DNA of 64,000 nucleotides from Siphonodentalium dalli (taxonomy: Eukaryota; Mollusca; Scaphopoda; Gadilida; Siphonodentaliidae): assembly GCA_032622095.1 (NCBI GenBank), contig CP136063.1, forward strand, positions 28,334,987 through 28,398,986, given 5' to 3'. Shown piece by piece: positions 8,813 through 20,705 of the stretch. How positions within the stretch are numbered: position 1 is the first letter of the stretch; every line of letters begins with the position of its first letter. A model generated the notes under the pieces. It saw nothing but the letters and a program-made list of their open reading frames with translations, searched no databases and was not told where the DNA came from. The position numbers and the translations under genes are program-made.

Positions 8813-11800
8813 GTCTCTCTGGTTAGACTTCCTGGTAATTCGACAGGATATTTCGCATCAATAGCAAAAAATATCGTTCTGCGTTTTCGGCGAATTGATA
8901 ATAACCTTTCAAGTTTGCGTCCCGGCAATACAGAATCTAGCTTCATGTTGGTGAAGAAAAACGAGAGTGTGTGTGCAGGTGTCTGCTTTCTTGTGGTATA
9001 CATATCACAAAATATATGATTTTTGAGTTTAGCTGACATTTTTGCAGATCCAGATGGCCAGTTCCCATGAGAAAGGCTGTGGTCAATACTTAGACAATGC
9101 ATATTATTTGTTATGGTGCAGAGAAAATAACTTGGTCCGCTGATATCGAATATCACACAGTGGTTGAGAGTGGAGCGGGCATGACTGTTATCAAACACGT
9201 GTTTTAACATTGTAGTGGGCACCTCTCCGTGAACTAAATACATGCCAGATATGGGGATAAATGTCTCACATTGACCACAGAATAGAACCTGAATGTCATC
9301 TGAGAACCAGTCAGAACAGTGGTCGCTATAATGCAGAATAAGGTCTATCATGGAGGATTGAACCTTGTCGCATAATGCGCATTTCACATTAATGTAAGAC
9401 ACTGTGCGCATCATCTTACAAAGTCTAAACATCAGTTCTCCAAGATGATTAATCCTTGAAAAGAGATCCCCATTCATATCAAAGGGTCGGATTGCAGATT
9501 TACGGATCGACTCTAGTTGTCCCCCTATATTGCCAGATTTAATTGATGCTTCTGGCATAGTGACCGCAGTATTCACAGTTTCAGGCTGTATCGACTTCAG
9601 TTTTCCCACTTGATTGGCATATTGAGTTGATGCTAGTGGCATAGCGACCACACTATTAACGGTTTGAGGGTGTATCGACTTCAGTCGGGGGTGGGTATAA
9701 GCAGATTCGCGTGATTGGCACTTCATTTCAATACCCAAGTCTGTGTTTGTAACCGGTCCACATTCAACATCACCAGCACTCTGCGATATAGTTACTTGTG
9801 GAAAATTAACATCGAAAACAAATCGACTGGATTGTGGGGAAAATATGAGATTGAGAATAGTTTGCACCGCAATTAAACCAGTCGTAAAGTGGGTCGGTTC
9901 TTGTAGTTTTCTAAAGATGCTACCGTCGATGAAACAACGACGAAGTATGCTCCATGCGGGAATCGTACCGAATTTAAGTTCACGAACAAGTTCAGTTTCT
10001 TTCAATATGGAACATTGAACGAGTGGAAACAGATGTATATGTCCCTTCAAATGTAAGCCCCATTTACTAACGCTCTGGAATCCGTTCTTGCAAATTCCAC
10101 AAAACAAACGAGCCGACCCAGTCAACACGTTTATCACGACAATTGGAAGAAATAACATATCGATCGTGCTTGAAAATTGAAGGCATTGAATGACCTTGTC
10201 CGATAACACGGTATCGGAAGAAAGACTTTCAGATATTTCGACTATCGTATCTGTAGAATTGGCTGCAAACATCAAAGTCTTGCATTCTCGGTTCAAAGAC
10301 TTCTTGAAATAATCCTGAATATTTTGGACGAATGTTGTGCTAATTTTCATGCATTTACACAAAGAGGCTAGTCTGTCTTTCAATGGAAGAGAACAGTTAC
10401 AGTTATATATATCTTCAAAGATGTGAATTCTTAGTACATGGTTCCATTCTACCCGCGTAGCACTCACCCAATTTCCGACCGATATACTCGCATTCACAGA
10501 TAAACAGTTGTTCGGGCTCATCGTATGCAAAAGAATGTATGTGGGGCCGTTGATACCGAAAGAGACACAGCCATTCGACACACCACCAGCATGGTCGCGT
10601 ACAATATGGTTCACAATATGTTCTGATAACTGTTTCTCATAGATATTAGCGTTCCATGTCGGATAGAAATATTCGCATTTGCCGCAGTAAAACAGGCCTA
10701 TTTCGTTCGTACTAGTCAGCCATTCCCCACAATGGCTCCGGCTGTTTTCCCACATATGACCAAGAAGAGAGGTAGGCGAGGTCGTGTCATGTTTACACAC
10801 ACCACAGTGTAAAGATAGGACAGACTCTTCTTGTGTGTGATTGTACGTGTATAAAGTAACAACAAGCTGTCCCAATGCGCGCATTTTAATTGTCAATTCG
10901 TCGTCCATCTCCACGGATGACTGTAGAGAGAGAATGGTGTTCCACTGTTTAGCACCCTCGCTGCTGTTTATAATTGGGCACGCTATGATATTCTGACAAT
11001 CACGTTTCTGATCGCCGCAAACAGTCACGGGAACCATGCCATGCTCAGTTTGTTCAGCCTTGTCGGCACTCACCAAGGATGATCTAGCGATGCATGAAGA
11101 CACGTGCAAATTGATACCTCGGTCGTGCATTGGTTCTGTGGTGTTCATGCTGTTACACAACGTATCAGTTCGTTTGTTTAAATCAGGAACAGCATCATTG
11201 GTGACTGTAGACAAAGGAATGCAAATAACATGTGCAGTTGCTCCTGTTGCGAATAGTGCATTCAAAACATATCTTGTGGTAGCCAAACCTACAACATAGT
11301 TAGTTGCACGAGACGTGTAAGCGCAAGTTTCGAAGAATCTCTCTAATTGCTTCCAAATTGGGAGTGGTGAAGAAATCGCCACGGATAAAAAACGGTTTCC
11401 GGAAGTTGTAAGACGACCTACTGGAAACATATGGATATGTTCCTCAAGATGGAATCCCCACTTACTGATACTGGTGAATCCCAAGCGACAAATGCCACAA
11501 TACACACGAATCGAGCCTGTTAAAGAATCTACTCCAATCACCGGGTGAGTAAGTCTTTTCATCTGGCTTGCTAGTTTTGTCCGGACAAGCGTACACAGTA
11601 ACTTGCCTCTTAAGATAGTGTAAGGTTGATTCGTAAACACAAAGTCGTTGTCACATGTGGACACAATTGTGTAGCGTGATCCTTGTTCGGTAAACCGTGT
11701 AACTATGACATCGACAGACAGCCCTAGAGTCGAACTTAGTTTCAAACAGGTCGTTGAAAATATAAGTCGATGAACAGCAAAATTATTTCCGTCATGTTTA

Positions 11801-12798
11801 TCTTTTATGAGTCCACACATCGGACATGACAGACACGAGAAAAGGTCGGCGAATATATGTTTCTTGGCATGTACATCTGATGTATTGTATGACAATGCGG
11901 GCCAGTTACCCAGGGACATGCTTGTGTCGATAATCAGATGATCAGGCGATATCGATATCTGCAGTAATGTGTAGGCAGGACCATCAGCATCGAAACATAT
12001 GCTTGAGTCTGGAGTATTCCCTTCGAGTACGTGCATTGCGAGATGTTTCACAACACTAGATGAAAACTTCGACGATAAGAGATTAATGTCGCTTGTCGGA
12101 AGATATACGTCGCATTGACTGCAGTAAAACAATTGAATCGGGCCACTCTCCCATCCCAAGCAATGCGTGAACCTTTTAATCCACATATGGTCAATAAGAC
12201 GGTTCACATTCTTCCAACAGTGATGACAAATCCCACAATGGAATACTCCGCCGCGGATAGATTCCACTCTACGTATTAGTTTCGCAAGGTTGGAGATTCT
12301 AGCTGGATCACGGGCGCCTGATTTCACCGTACAACTATTAGTGGCAGATTTTAATGCATCCTTCTGTATATTCGGTTCCCCAGAGGCAGTTAGTTCACAT
12401 GCTAGATCCGGGTTGTGTGTAAATGGTTCCCCAGAGGCAGTTAGTTCACATGCTAGATCCGGGTTGTGTGTAAATGGTTCCCCAGAGACAGTCAGCTCAC
12501 ATGCTACATCCGGGTTGTGTGTAAATGTTTCCCCAGAGGCAGTCAGTTCACTTGCTAGATCCAGGTTCTGTGTAAATGGTTCCCCAGAGACAGTCAGTTC
12601 ACATGCTAGATCCGGGTTGTGTGTAAATGTAGCGCTGTACTCTCCTCTAACGACTCCGATATTTTCCACGATACCACATGTGCTTCCTTGTTCAGTGTAC
12701 GATCCTGATGGCTCACATGAATCGTCTGATATCCTGCTCGTCTTGGGTGGGCGTAAATCGACACTATGTTCATCCTTTTGCATGATGAAAGCGAGCAA
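8767..12798 (-). CDS. three-module Cys/His-rich protein of unknown family (1343 residues, 3' frameshifted)
   Basis: I do not recognise this family. The N-terminal 60 residues are followed by five 17-residue repeats (SGEPFTHNPDLACELT). Three diverged modules start at about residues 185, 662 and 1138. Each has a finger-like CGIC...H-x2-W, a second LFYC-x2-C...H-x3-H, an F-D-x2-GPxY core, SxSxGNW, HIFxD, then CGICxxGFxSxSKWGxHLxxHIHxFP and a leucine-rich FSP end. The repeated CxxC and paired His suggest zinc binding; the spacing is not classical C2H2. No introns are evident over 4 kb. The first Met (12798) has a TATATA sequence about 40 bases upstream. Module 3 runs out of frame at about 8805 and continues in the 7553-8812 frame. 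A virus-derived or transposon-borne gene is possible because it is intronless and duplicated among mobile elements, but no hallmark proves it. Confidence 0.75.
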   Translation of the reverse strand: MLAFIMQKDEHSVDLRPPKTSRISDDSCEPSGSYTEQGSTCGIVENIGVVRGEYSATFTHNPDLACELTVSGEPFTQNLDLASELTASGETFTHNPDVACELTVSGEPFTHNPDLACELTASGEPFTHNPDLACELTASGEPNIQKDALKSATNSCTVKSGARDPARISNLAKLIRRVESIRGGVFHCGICHHCWKNVNRLIDHMWIKRFTHCLGWESGPIQLFYCSQCDVYLPTSDINLLSSKFSSSVVKHLAMHVLEGNTPDSSICFDADGPAYTLLQISISPDHLIIDTSMSLGNWPALSYNTSDVHAKKHIFADLFSCLSCPMCGLIKDKHDGNNFAVHRLIFSTTCLKLSSTLGLSVDVIVTRFTEQGSRYTIVSTCDNDFVFTNQPYTILRGKLLCTLVRTKLASQMKRLTHPVIGVDSLTGSIRVYCGICRLGFTSISKWGFHLEEHIHMFPVGRLTTSGNRFLSVAISSPLPIWKQLERFFETCAYTSRATNYVVGLATTRYVLNALFATGATAHVICIPLSTVTNDAVPDLNKRTDTLCNSMNTTEPMHDRGINLHVSSCIARSSLVSADKAEQTEHGMVPVTVCGDQKRDCQNIIACPIINSSEGAKQWNTILSLQSSVEMDDELTIKMRALGQLVVTLYTYNHTQEESVLSLHCGVCKHDTTSPTSLLGHMWENSRSHCGEWLTSTNEIGLFYCGKCEYFYPTWNANIYEKQLSEHIVNHIVRDHAGGVSNGCVSFGINGPTYILLHTMSPNNCLSVNASISVGNWVSATRVEWNHVLRIHIFEDIYNCNCSLPLKDRLASLCKCMKISTTFVQNIQDYFKKSLNRECKTLMFAANSTDTIVEISESLSSDTVLSDKVIQCLQFSSTIDMLFLPIVVINVLTGSARLFCGICKNGFQSVSKWGLHLKGHIHLFPLVQCSILKETELVRELKFGTIPAWSILRRCFIDGSIFRKLQEPTHFTTGLIAVQTILNLIFSPQSSRFVFDVNFPQVTISQSAGDVECGPVTNTDLGIEMKCQSRESAYTHPRLKSIHPQTVNSVVAMPLASTQYANQVGKLKSIQPETVNTAVTMPEASIKSGNIGGQLESIRKSAIRPFDMNGDLFSRINHLGELMFRLCKMMRTVSYINVKCALCDKVQSSMIDLILHYSDHCSDWFSDDIQVLFCGQCETFIPISGMYLVHGEVPTTMLKHVFDNSHARSTLNHCVIFDISGPSYFLCTITNNMHCLSIDHSLSHGNWPSGSAKMSAKLKNHIFCDMYTTRKQTPAHTLSFFFTNMKLDSVLPGRKLERLLSIRRKRRTIFFAIDAKYPVELPGSLTRETCCPRVCVPVSMSAV
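12378..12632 (-). repeat. 51-bp in-frame tandem repeat, five units
   Basis: Units start at 12378, 12429, 12480, 12531 and 12582 and encode the 17-residue repeats of the protein N-terminus. Nucleotide differences between units are few and the frame is kept. Confidence 0.93.
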
Positions 12799-12950
12799 TG
12801 TTCGTCAGTGTGTCGATGGAATGATCAATCACCGTGTATATATGTAATTCAATTAACTTGTCTTGTTCCTCGGATGAGCCACCGTGTGCACTGTACTTCA
12901 ATTAACCTGTCTTGTTCAGCGGATGATCCCCCGTGTGCACTGTGGACTTT
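12799..12950 (-). promoter_or_regulatory. candidate promoter region with a 49-bp direct duplication
   Basis: Upstream of the start codon at 12798 lies ATATATAC on the minus strand (about 12835-12842), a possible TATA element. Two 49-bp copies beginning TTCAATTAAC at about 12849 and 12898 follow, each ending CACCGTGTGCACTGT or a close variant. The promoter role is inferred from position only. Confidence 0.35.
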
Positions 12951-13043
12951 CTCTCTCGCCAAGGCCACTTCCCTGAAATACATAGTGAACATTTATGACG
13001 TAAAGCAAACCGCGTCGGTGAATTACACCAGCGAATAATTTAA

Positions 13044-13280
13044 AATGGTCTATCTCTTTGTGAACATGTGTTACATGTATATAGTTACCGGGTATAAACA
13101 ATTAGATATGAATCGAAGACCTCTGTCGTCCGGAAAAGCTTCTATCCATTAATATTGATTTTAGTTCGAATATTTTCTGGTCTAATAACATGTGATTATT
13201 TAGTTAACGAACAATAGTGATTACTGTTAACAGATACCAGAAATGTTATTGTGTAACTTTGTCACAAATAGACGTTAATT
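13044..13280 (+). mobile_element. TTAA-MITE, left half only
   Basis: TCTATCTCTTTGTGAACATG through GACGTTAATTA matches the left half of the family; the right half is missing. Confidence 0.75.
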
Positions 13281-13978
13281 AAGGACTTTTATAACCCAAT
13301 TTCCCAGGGGGGGTCGCGCACAAAAATTCCATATATAGGGCGGGGGTGGGTGGGTCATTTGGACCTGGAAAAAATGCGTAAATGACCAAAAATGCAAATT
13401 TTTTCCTCCACTTAAAATCAGTTTTTGTGCTCATGTAATCCGTTAATATCAACCATATGACACACTAGGCTATTTAAAACATACTAACCAGAACTAACTA
13501 CCATTTAGGGGTGTATGTATGCTGATGTATGTCAAAATTAATGTACCAGATTTCGACGGATGAAAGATACATTATATATATATAAACAAATCATATAACA
13601 AACATTAAAACACAAGAACAAACATTTATAATATGCATATCCAAGATAGCCTTTCAATTGGATGTCAAAGTGTATGTTATAGCTATATATATACACATGT
13701 GTAATAATTGTGTATCCCTTTAAGGGTTTGAACAAAATATAAAGCTGAGTTTATATTGATGAATTCTGTGATGAATTTTGCAATTACTTTTGACAAATTT
13801 GTTTACTGTTATAACATAATTATATGCTCAGACACGATCAGTCGACAATGCTTCCATATAAGCATAATTATGAAATGATTACCATCTTCTGTTCTTAATC
13901 CACATAATGGATATTATTTGTTATCAAGATAAACTTGATGATACAAACAAAAATAACAATTCCACTATATTCCAATGG
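13281..13978. other. AT-rich spacer
   Basis: It holds a G-rich patch (13305-13360) and long A/T-rich stretches. I see no gene. Confidence 0.5.
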
Positions 13979-13982
13979 TTTA

Positions 13983-14453
13983 AAGGTACTCAACCCGTAA
14001 AGAGGGTCCCCATCTCAACAGATTCCAACAACAACAATCCGATCAGAGGGTCCTATATTACTATTGCTTTGGCTTTGGGGGTAAAAAATATTTGATTCGA
14101 GTCGAGGAACCCATCAAACAAAGCTCAGAGTTATTAGATATTGATTTTTGAAAATTTTTATTATTCTCGAGATAAGTACTAATAACTGCCGTAATCTGCT
14201 CTGGATGTGTTCTCAAAATCTATTCAAACAGACAAGGATGGATAACTCTAAAATCAAGTGGTAATTTTAACTCAATTTTGACTGAGTTCTGGGCCAGATA
14301 GTATTCCCGATAATGAAAAATAATAGATTTCTAAAATCGATATCTAACAAATCTGAGCTTTGATGGGTGACTTCCTCGACTCGAATCAAATATTTTTGAC
14401 CCCCGAAGCCATTGAAATAGTAATTGAGAGGAGTTTTATCGGGTTGAGTACCT
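13983..14453. mobile_element. second TTAA MITE/foldback element (family 2)
   Basis: TTAA at 13979-13982 and 14454-14457 flank termini AGGTACTCAACCCG and CGGGTTGAGTACCT. The inverted arms extend over about 130-170 bp with GATTCGAGTCGAGGAA on both sides. The termini share only TTAA-AGG with family 1, so this is a distinct family using the same target. Confidence 0.85.
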
Positions 14454-14866
14454 TTAAAACTATAAAACAAAATAACTCGTACAAAAAGTTCATACTGTTT
14501 GGATAACAATATGAAAGCTTAGCCTTTTGTGATATTTATTCAACCACAGTTATTATTCACAAGTCTAAGCAGTTACCCACTGTACATATACATGTAGTAA
14601 GGTAGTATATCTGGAGTTCCAGTTATTTGACTGCCAATACATATGGTATTGTAATTATCAGTTGCTTGTTCATTATTGGTTGCTTTGATATTCAATTTAG
14701 TATATAGCAGGATAGAGCAATGTAACTATAAAAGTAGCTTTTGGTATTAAAGTCTCAACTTATTCCATATGCAACATAAAGCTAGAATATAAGAATGACT
14801 AATATGAACTTTGTTCTTGAAACTAATTATAAATCATACTAACCTGGATCAAACTGCACATGTAAT

Positions 14867-15100
14867 CTATGCAACTCTCTTCATGCGAACTTTCTCAGAG
14901 TCACATATCTTAACTGGACAGTCTGATCCAGGATGCTTGTTCTTATAATGGGTTTCCATGTGATACATCCAGTAAACCACATTGCACAGGGGGCAACTAC
15001 GTGTATACGGACGGTTTGTACAAGGTGACCGTGGCTTGGATATCTCCGCTGGCTTTAAACTAAACTTTATACTCTGATAATAAGTTAATAATACTACCAA
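14867..15100 (-). CDS. candidate exon with one C2H2-like finger
   Basis: The frame encodes CPLCNVVYWMYHMETHYKNKH, a plausible C2H2 finger, plus KPRSP and a basic C-terminus (RMKRVA, then stop). A possible splice donor (CCAG-GTTAGT on the minus strand near 14843) lies beyond the stop. No neighbouring exon is evident, so it may be a transposon or gene remnant. Confidence is low because the frame is only 77 codons long. Confidence 0.3.
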   Translation of the reverse strand: MVVLLTYYQSIKFSLKPAEISKPRSPCTNRPYTRSCPLCNVVYWMYHMETHYKNKHPGSDCPVKICDSEKVRMKRVA

Positions 15101-15689
15101 TTCTCACTATATAATATGGGTATATGTCAATCTGCACACCAACATGACATACATACATGTATTTAGACTGTGAGCTGCTGTGAGTGTGACTTTCCTTGGG
15201 TCCCATCATACCCATGTGCAGATATATATAACAGAAATAGGGAAGATGAAATTTGTTCTACCCCTATTACTACAGTATTACTATTGGGCCTTGGCTCTAA
15301 AACATCTTATACTATTGTTATATAAAAAAATATGGAGTTATTGAGGATATCAGGAGATGTATTACCTCATAATTATTATGTTTTATGGCATTATGCCCAA
15401 TGTTTTTAAGTGCATGCATTCAGCATTTCCACATTTTATATTAATAGAATTATCTCCCTTTAGAGCAGTTTTAAAGGTTTATTAAAATGCTGGGAATAGT
15501 ATTAAATAATAAGAAATGGAACATTTCTTTGCTAGGCTATGATTTGGTATATATTTTAAGTTTTTTTGTAAGATTTTGGGGGTGGGTCCCAAAAATTGGG
15601 CGGAAAAAAAGAAAAAAATTGCACGTAGAGGGGTGGTGGGTCCCCGAGAGGGGCAAAAACATTTTTTTCGCCCTATAACCCCCCCCCCC

Positions 15690-16490
15690 CCTGAATTTCC
15701 CCGAAATTTGATGGAGTCAAAATAAAGGTTTATGTTCATTAGTTTATTAGTAATCAGAGTAACCAATCCCATATAATGAAAAAGTATAATTCGTGGTGGA
15801 ATATGTTAGAAATACTAAATGTTTAGAGGTATTTTTTTCGAACCCAAAATCAATAAACACGAAGTCCATATCAAAGAGAAAAATATGTCAATGTTCACTG
15901 AACACTATGAAGAATGGTGAACAATAAAATAATATTCATATATATCAATTATTCTTGGATATAATTACTAAGAATCACGTGTTTAGACACAATTGAGTAA
16001 TTTACCTGACATCGCTTGTAGTGAGATGACAGTTAATATATGTGGACAGTGGTGAGTTGTGAATCGCTAGAAAAAGAACTGTGTAATCCCCAATCTGGGG
16101 GTACCCCATAGCCCAGCAAATTAGATCACCTATCAGCTGAATCAGGATGTTTTTCTCATGGGTCAGCACTTGCTGGTCATAATCCCAACTGGCGTGAGTG
16201 AGTATATCTTAGAGTTTAAGCATTCTTTGATAAAATTAAAAAGAACCAATTGTTTACAAATAATTGAGTAACTTGCATGACATCCATTGTAGTGAGGTGA
16301 CAATTAAGTGTTAATATCTGTGGACAGTAGTGTTTTGTGAATGTCTTGACAAAAGAACTGTGTAATCCCTAATCTGAGGGTACCCCATAGCCCAGAAACT
16401 AGATCACAAATCAGCCTGAATCAGGATATAAATTCTTCTCATGGGTCAGCACTTGCTGGTCATAATCCCAGCTGTCTTGAGTGATCATTA
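15690..16490 (-). repeat. dispersed repeat D, full copy plus a second partial copy in tandem
   Basis: 15690-16215 is the reverse complement of 28045-28648 (landmarks: AATTTGATGGAGTC, ACTGTGTAATCCCCAATC, GGTCAGCACTTGCTGG). 16240-16490 repeats the last 250 bases as a direct second copy. A third fragment is at 26705-26910. No coding frame is conserved. Confidence 0.8.
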
Positions 16491-16829
16491 ACTCGACCCA
16501 TCAAATTCAGTTCCCAAATAGCTTTTATGAGCAATAAAATCTACAATTTCTAATCAACTGCTTCCAAGCCAAAAATCTTAATAAAACTGAAGAAATGTGG
16601 GCATATCTTTATTGTTCATCATTCGTCACAGTGTTCAGTACAGTTATCCATATCTTTTTCTTAGATGGGATATTATAAGCATAATAATTAATTATTCCCC
16701 GCACAGCGGCTTTCTGGTTTCCGGCGTCGATCTGATCCGGAAATTACAACATATCTCACAACTGGAACAGCATTTATCTTCACGTTATTTGAAAATAATT
16801 TTGACAGTTGGACGTTCGATTATATTTAA

Positions 16830-17225
16830 AGATAGATTATCTCTTTAAATAACAAATTTTAAATAGACCATTCGGATGAGACCGTGTTGCGATATAGAGC
16901 ACTGGGCTGTTCCTACGGCTACGCAACGAATGTCCAATTACAATGTCACAGATTCGTTGTTTGTATTGTTTTGTTCCACAGATATAAGCGATAATGAGTA
17001 TAATTAACGTTTATTTGTGACAAAATTGCACAATATAATTTCTGGTCTCTGTTAACAGTAACCACTATTGTTCGTTAGCTGAACAAACACACCTTTTTAG
17101 ACCACAAAATATTCGAAATAAAATTAATATTAATCGATAGAAGCATTTCCGGACAGGAGTCTTCGATTCAATTCTAATATTTTATACCCCGGTAACTATA
17201 TAATACATGTTTACAAAGAGATAAT
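16830..17225 (-). mobile_element. TTAA-MITE, internally deleted
   Basis: The left terminus follows TTAA at 16826-16829. About 110 bp after TAAATAG are missing and the right end stops at GAGATAAT without the terminal CCACCTTTAA. Confidence 0.85.
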
Positions 17226-17978
17226 TTTCTTTGTTTATATTGAAAATTGTTTCAATGAATGACTACGAGTTTGAAGAATGTTGAAGATACAATTTACGCT
17301 GTAGCGACGCATAATTGACCGACGATTGTGTTCCGATTAAGCTGTTTTTGTCGTGTGTCACGAACACTACTCACTGCGTTACCCGTGTTGTTACCAAATG
17401 TGTTTAATTCGACCAACTCGGAGTTCGACATCGTTGACGTTGTGATTTCATTACCATTCAGTCTGATGATTATTATGTATCTAGAGTTACCAGAATATTA
17501 CATCGATATGCTGTACTGGTTGTCAAACACAACCCTGAGTGTGAAGTACATGTACATTGCATCATTCCTGGTGCATGTATTCGATACGGGACAATCGTGA
17601 ACCCATGCCTTATTTCCTCGACTTGAGAACCATTGCACATACTGATACATAGAAGTCTAGCATTTTCGACTACTAGAACTTTGCCGAAATAATATTTTCC
17701 AGCTTACAGGAGAAAGATTAAAAGAATCATTCTGGCATTCGGATTTGAACTGAACATTTTATATTAATCTTGCATATGCCAACGTTGGTCTTGTTTGGTG
17801 TTAACATCACTTATATTTATAATCATTTTAGCTACAGTTAGAATCTTTAAATTATTTGTTGTTACAAAATAATTATCTCACTATTCTGTTATTACATATT
17901 ATTACCACTTTAGAGGGCGTTCTCTAGTAGATTAACAGTATTTTACCCGAACGGTAAAAAGCCATAACGCCCGGCATC
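17226..17978. other. unassigned spacer
   Basis: A 90-codon hydrophobic frame (17328-17600, plus) could be a membrane-protein gene fragment, but it has no recognisable motif and no supporting exon. Confidence 0.35.
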
Positions 17979-18025
17979 AAACCGGATGCGGGCCGTTAAC
18001 GATATTAACGGCCCGCATCCGGTTT
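17979..18025. repeat. perfect 21-bp GC-rich palindrome
   Basis: AAACCGGATGCGGGCCGTTAA is followed after five bases by its exact reverse complement. The adjacent GCCATAACGCCC is shared with the hairpin at 18421, so the two are probably related. Confidence 0.95.
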
Positions 18026-18420
18026 GCGATTTGCTAGAAATCCAATCGAACGCAACCTTATTTCGGATTTCGGAATTTCTGTTAAAACAAGTTTATAGTA
18101 TATTATTACGAATAAAACTGAAATTTTACTGTAGTAGATGTAAATGATGTAATAACAGACCAACAACAAGTAAGTGTTGCCTAACAAATGGAATAAATTA
18201 GATTTCTGACTGAATTTTCGTTAGATATGTCCCTATTTTCGTGGTAAATAATATAATTAGTCACGTGACAATTTGTTTGACAACGAACAGACGACCCATG
18301 GTTTGAATTGTGATCGTTTTGAAAAAAAGAGTTATTACATGTATTTCATTTGACATATTGTTGCCTACTCACTCATCTATGTTCTAGTTGGGTTTCATTT
18401 CAGAAAGTGGTAATAATAGT

Positions 18421-18596
18421 AATAACTTGATTTTGTCGGGCGTTATGGTTTATTAACGGCCCTCCAGAAATGATTAACAGCCCTCGGGCCATTAAAGGCC
18501 CTCGACTTCGTCTCGGGCCTTTAATGAACCCTCGGGCTGTTAATCATTTCTGGAGGGCCGTTAATAAACCATAACGCCCTCCAAAATCAAGTTATT
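18421..18596. repeat. long snap-back palindrome with ~86-bp arms
   Basis: AATAACTTGATTTTG at the left pairs with CAAAATCAAGTTATT at the right; inner parts GGCGTTATGGTTTATTAACG and CCCTCCAGAAATGATTAACA also pair. The turn is near GACTTCGTC (18503-18511). No coding capacity. Confidence 0.95.
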
Positions 18597-20705
18597 GGTA
18601 TATTTCAAAATGATCTTGGTGTATTTTACCTAAATTTGTGAATGTTTTAATCTAAGCACCTTTCTCAGACAATTAGCCTTATAGTCCAGGCACATTAGGT
18701 TTCACTAGTGCACAAAATCCGGGAAAGCTGAATTTTTTAGGGATTAATAAGAACATGTTTATGAACAACTTGGCAAAAGTCCCCAAGAATCCGAGTTGAC
18801 CTTTTTGAGATATCATGATTTTTCGCAATAGTGCAAATTCTGACGAAATTCCATTAGACCATATGCGAATGCAGTCATATGCAGGCTAATGTATGGACTC
18901 AATCTTCACACATACCGGTCCATCATGAAGCAGGTGTCGATAGATATGCGTAATTGATGCTAGAGCTTACTAGCAGTCGATATTCCATAATTGTGATGAC
19001 AGTTATTGTCGAAGAGAGCATATAAATCGCATGGTGATTCAAAACTTTCCTAACTAAGAGGGCGAGTAAAGATATTCAGACGACAATGAGCTAAAATATG
19101 AACCATTATACTAGAACAGTGGTTAGTTCAGAACAGGAAAGTGATGAGATATATCGAACCATCACCATCCTTAAGATTTTATAGCCGGAAACATAACACT
19201 ACCCCTAAAACGTACGCCATGTCTTTGAGTGTCTGAAAGGCAAAAATACCACATAATAGTCCTGGCGTTTGGCGTAACAATTGTGCAAATGGTGATAACA
19301 CTATGAAACTTGGCACATAGGTTCCTTATACACTATTAATCATTTTCAGATGTATAGACATCGCGACAGGTCCTTCATTGGCAACGGTTGCTATGCAACT
19401 ATCCCACATCGAAGAAATACAAATATGACTGATAGTATGGCAGTTTTCACAATCTAACCTACGTAATGCAGCATTACCTAACAGGTGTGTAATGGCTGTA
19501 CCAAGATAACCCCAGGGACATAACTTTCAACCCAAGAAAGCAGACAAGCTTTAGTTCCTAGGGTCCGCTCGATTCACCATATATATCGGCGCGCCCCTGT
19601 TAACTATATGAAGGCACGATATTCGACACGCAAACAACAGTTTGGACCACCTGAAGTAGAAAGCTAATGCAGCATGAAGATTCAGAATTATACAGCACAA
19701 TTTGCGGATAAGCTATCCTAGGTATATCCAGAAGAAGATTATTGAAACCCAATGCAGCGCGATGTACGAAAGGAGCAGTCTAAAGGACGCATAGGAAAAT
19801 GACGATCGCCCGATTACCCTAGGTACGCCAAGAATTGATGCGCCGTGAATATGCACTCGGCTGTCATTAATACCCTCTGTGTATTTAGTAAGAAGAAAAC
19901 CGACACCCATTACTCAGTTCTAACCGACTACCCAGCAGCGATCAAGACTGCTCGGACGCTAAGAAGACAGCTAGGACCTCTAGCCAGAAGTATGGATAGG
20001 AATGCAAGGTAAACATTATGATCTTGTAATGCTAACAACACCCCACTGGTGCGGCGGCGGAGAAGAGCAGACGACAGGACGACGAACACCACCCGATAGC
20101 AACCACGCAGACGACAGGTCGACGAACTCAAACTGGAACCCAAACACGCTGACGACAAGCAGACACGCCCAACTTATGAGGACGCAAGAAGACCCTAACC
20201 CGAGCAGACGACGGGAAGACGAACACAACTAGGAAGAAACCAGATGCCGACGATTGAATGCTATTGACTTTGTTGTAATTAAATAATCAAACCGTATTGA
20301 TTGTCTTAAGAGTTATATGTACCCGTATTGGCACGTGGTTGTTATGGACATATCCACCTTTGAAAACATACCATATGTATGAGTTTCTGGTAATTTAACT
20401 GATATAACTGTTTCATAATTTGGTATGAGTTTCGAGAAATTTGCATGATATAATTGTGTCATAACATGCTATAATATGCTTATATTGACAACAATGCATA
20501 ACTAAAGGTTGTTGTGTTGTGTACTGATGCATTCTCGTGTGATTCTCGTGTGGCAAATTGGTATTGAGGTTTCATTGTTGCTAGGTAACCCCCTACCATT
20601 GACAAATCTTCTGTAAACTGACAGACTATTCAGTTAGTTTTATCAGAATCACATACCTGTGTGGAGTTTATTATTGTTTCTTCCATCAATCGATTGTTGG
20701 AATAC
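18597..20705. other. gene-free spacer
   Basis: No recognisable gene. A GACGAC-rich patch (20050-20230) is open in several frames on both strands, typical of compositional bias. Confidence 0.5.

Noticed and set aside
12290-12847. 185-residue plus-strand frame with tandem repeats
   Set aside because: It is the reverse-strand shadow of the 51-bp repeats in the three-module gene.
17328-17600. Possible membrane-receptor fragment
   Set aside because: Hydrophobic but without a diagnostic motif; too short to assign.
20002-20232. Open frames on both strands
   Set aside because: GACGAC-rich composition opens several frames at once; no domain.
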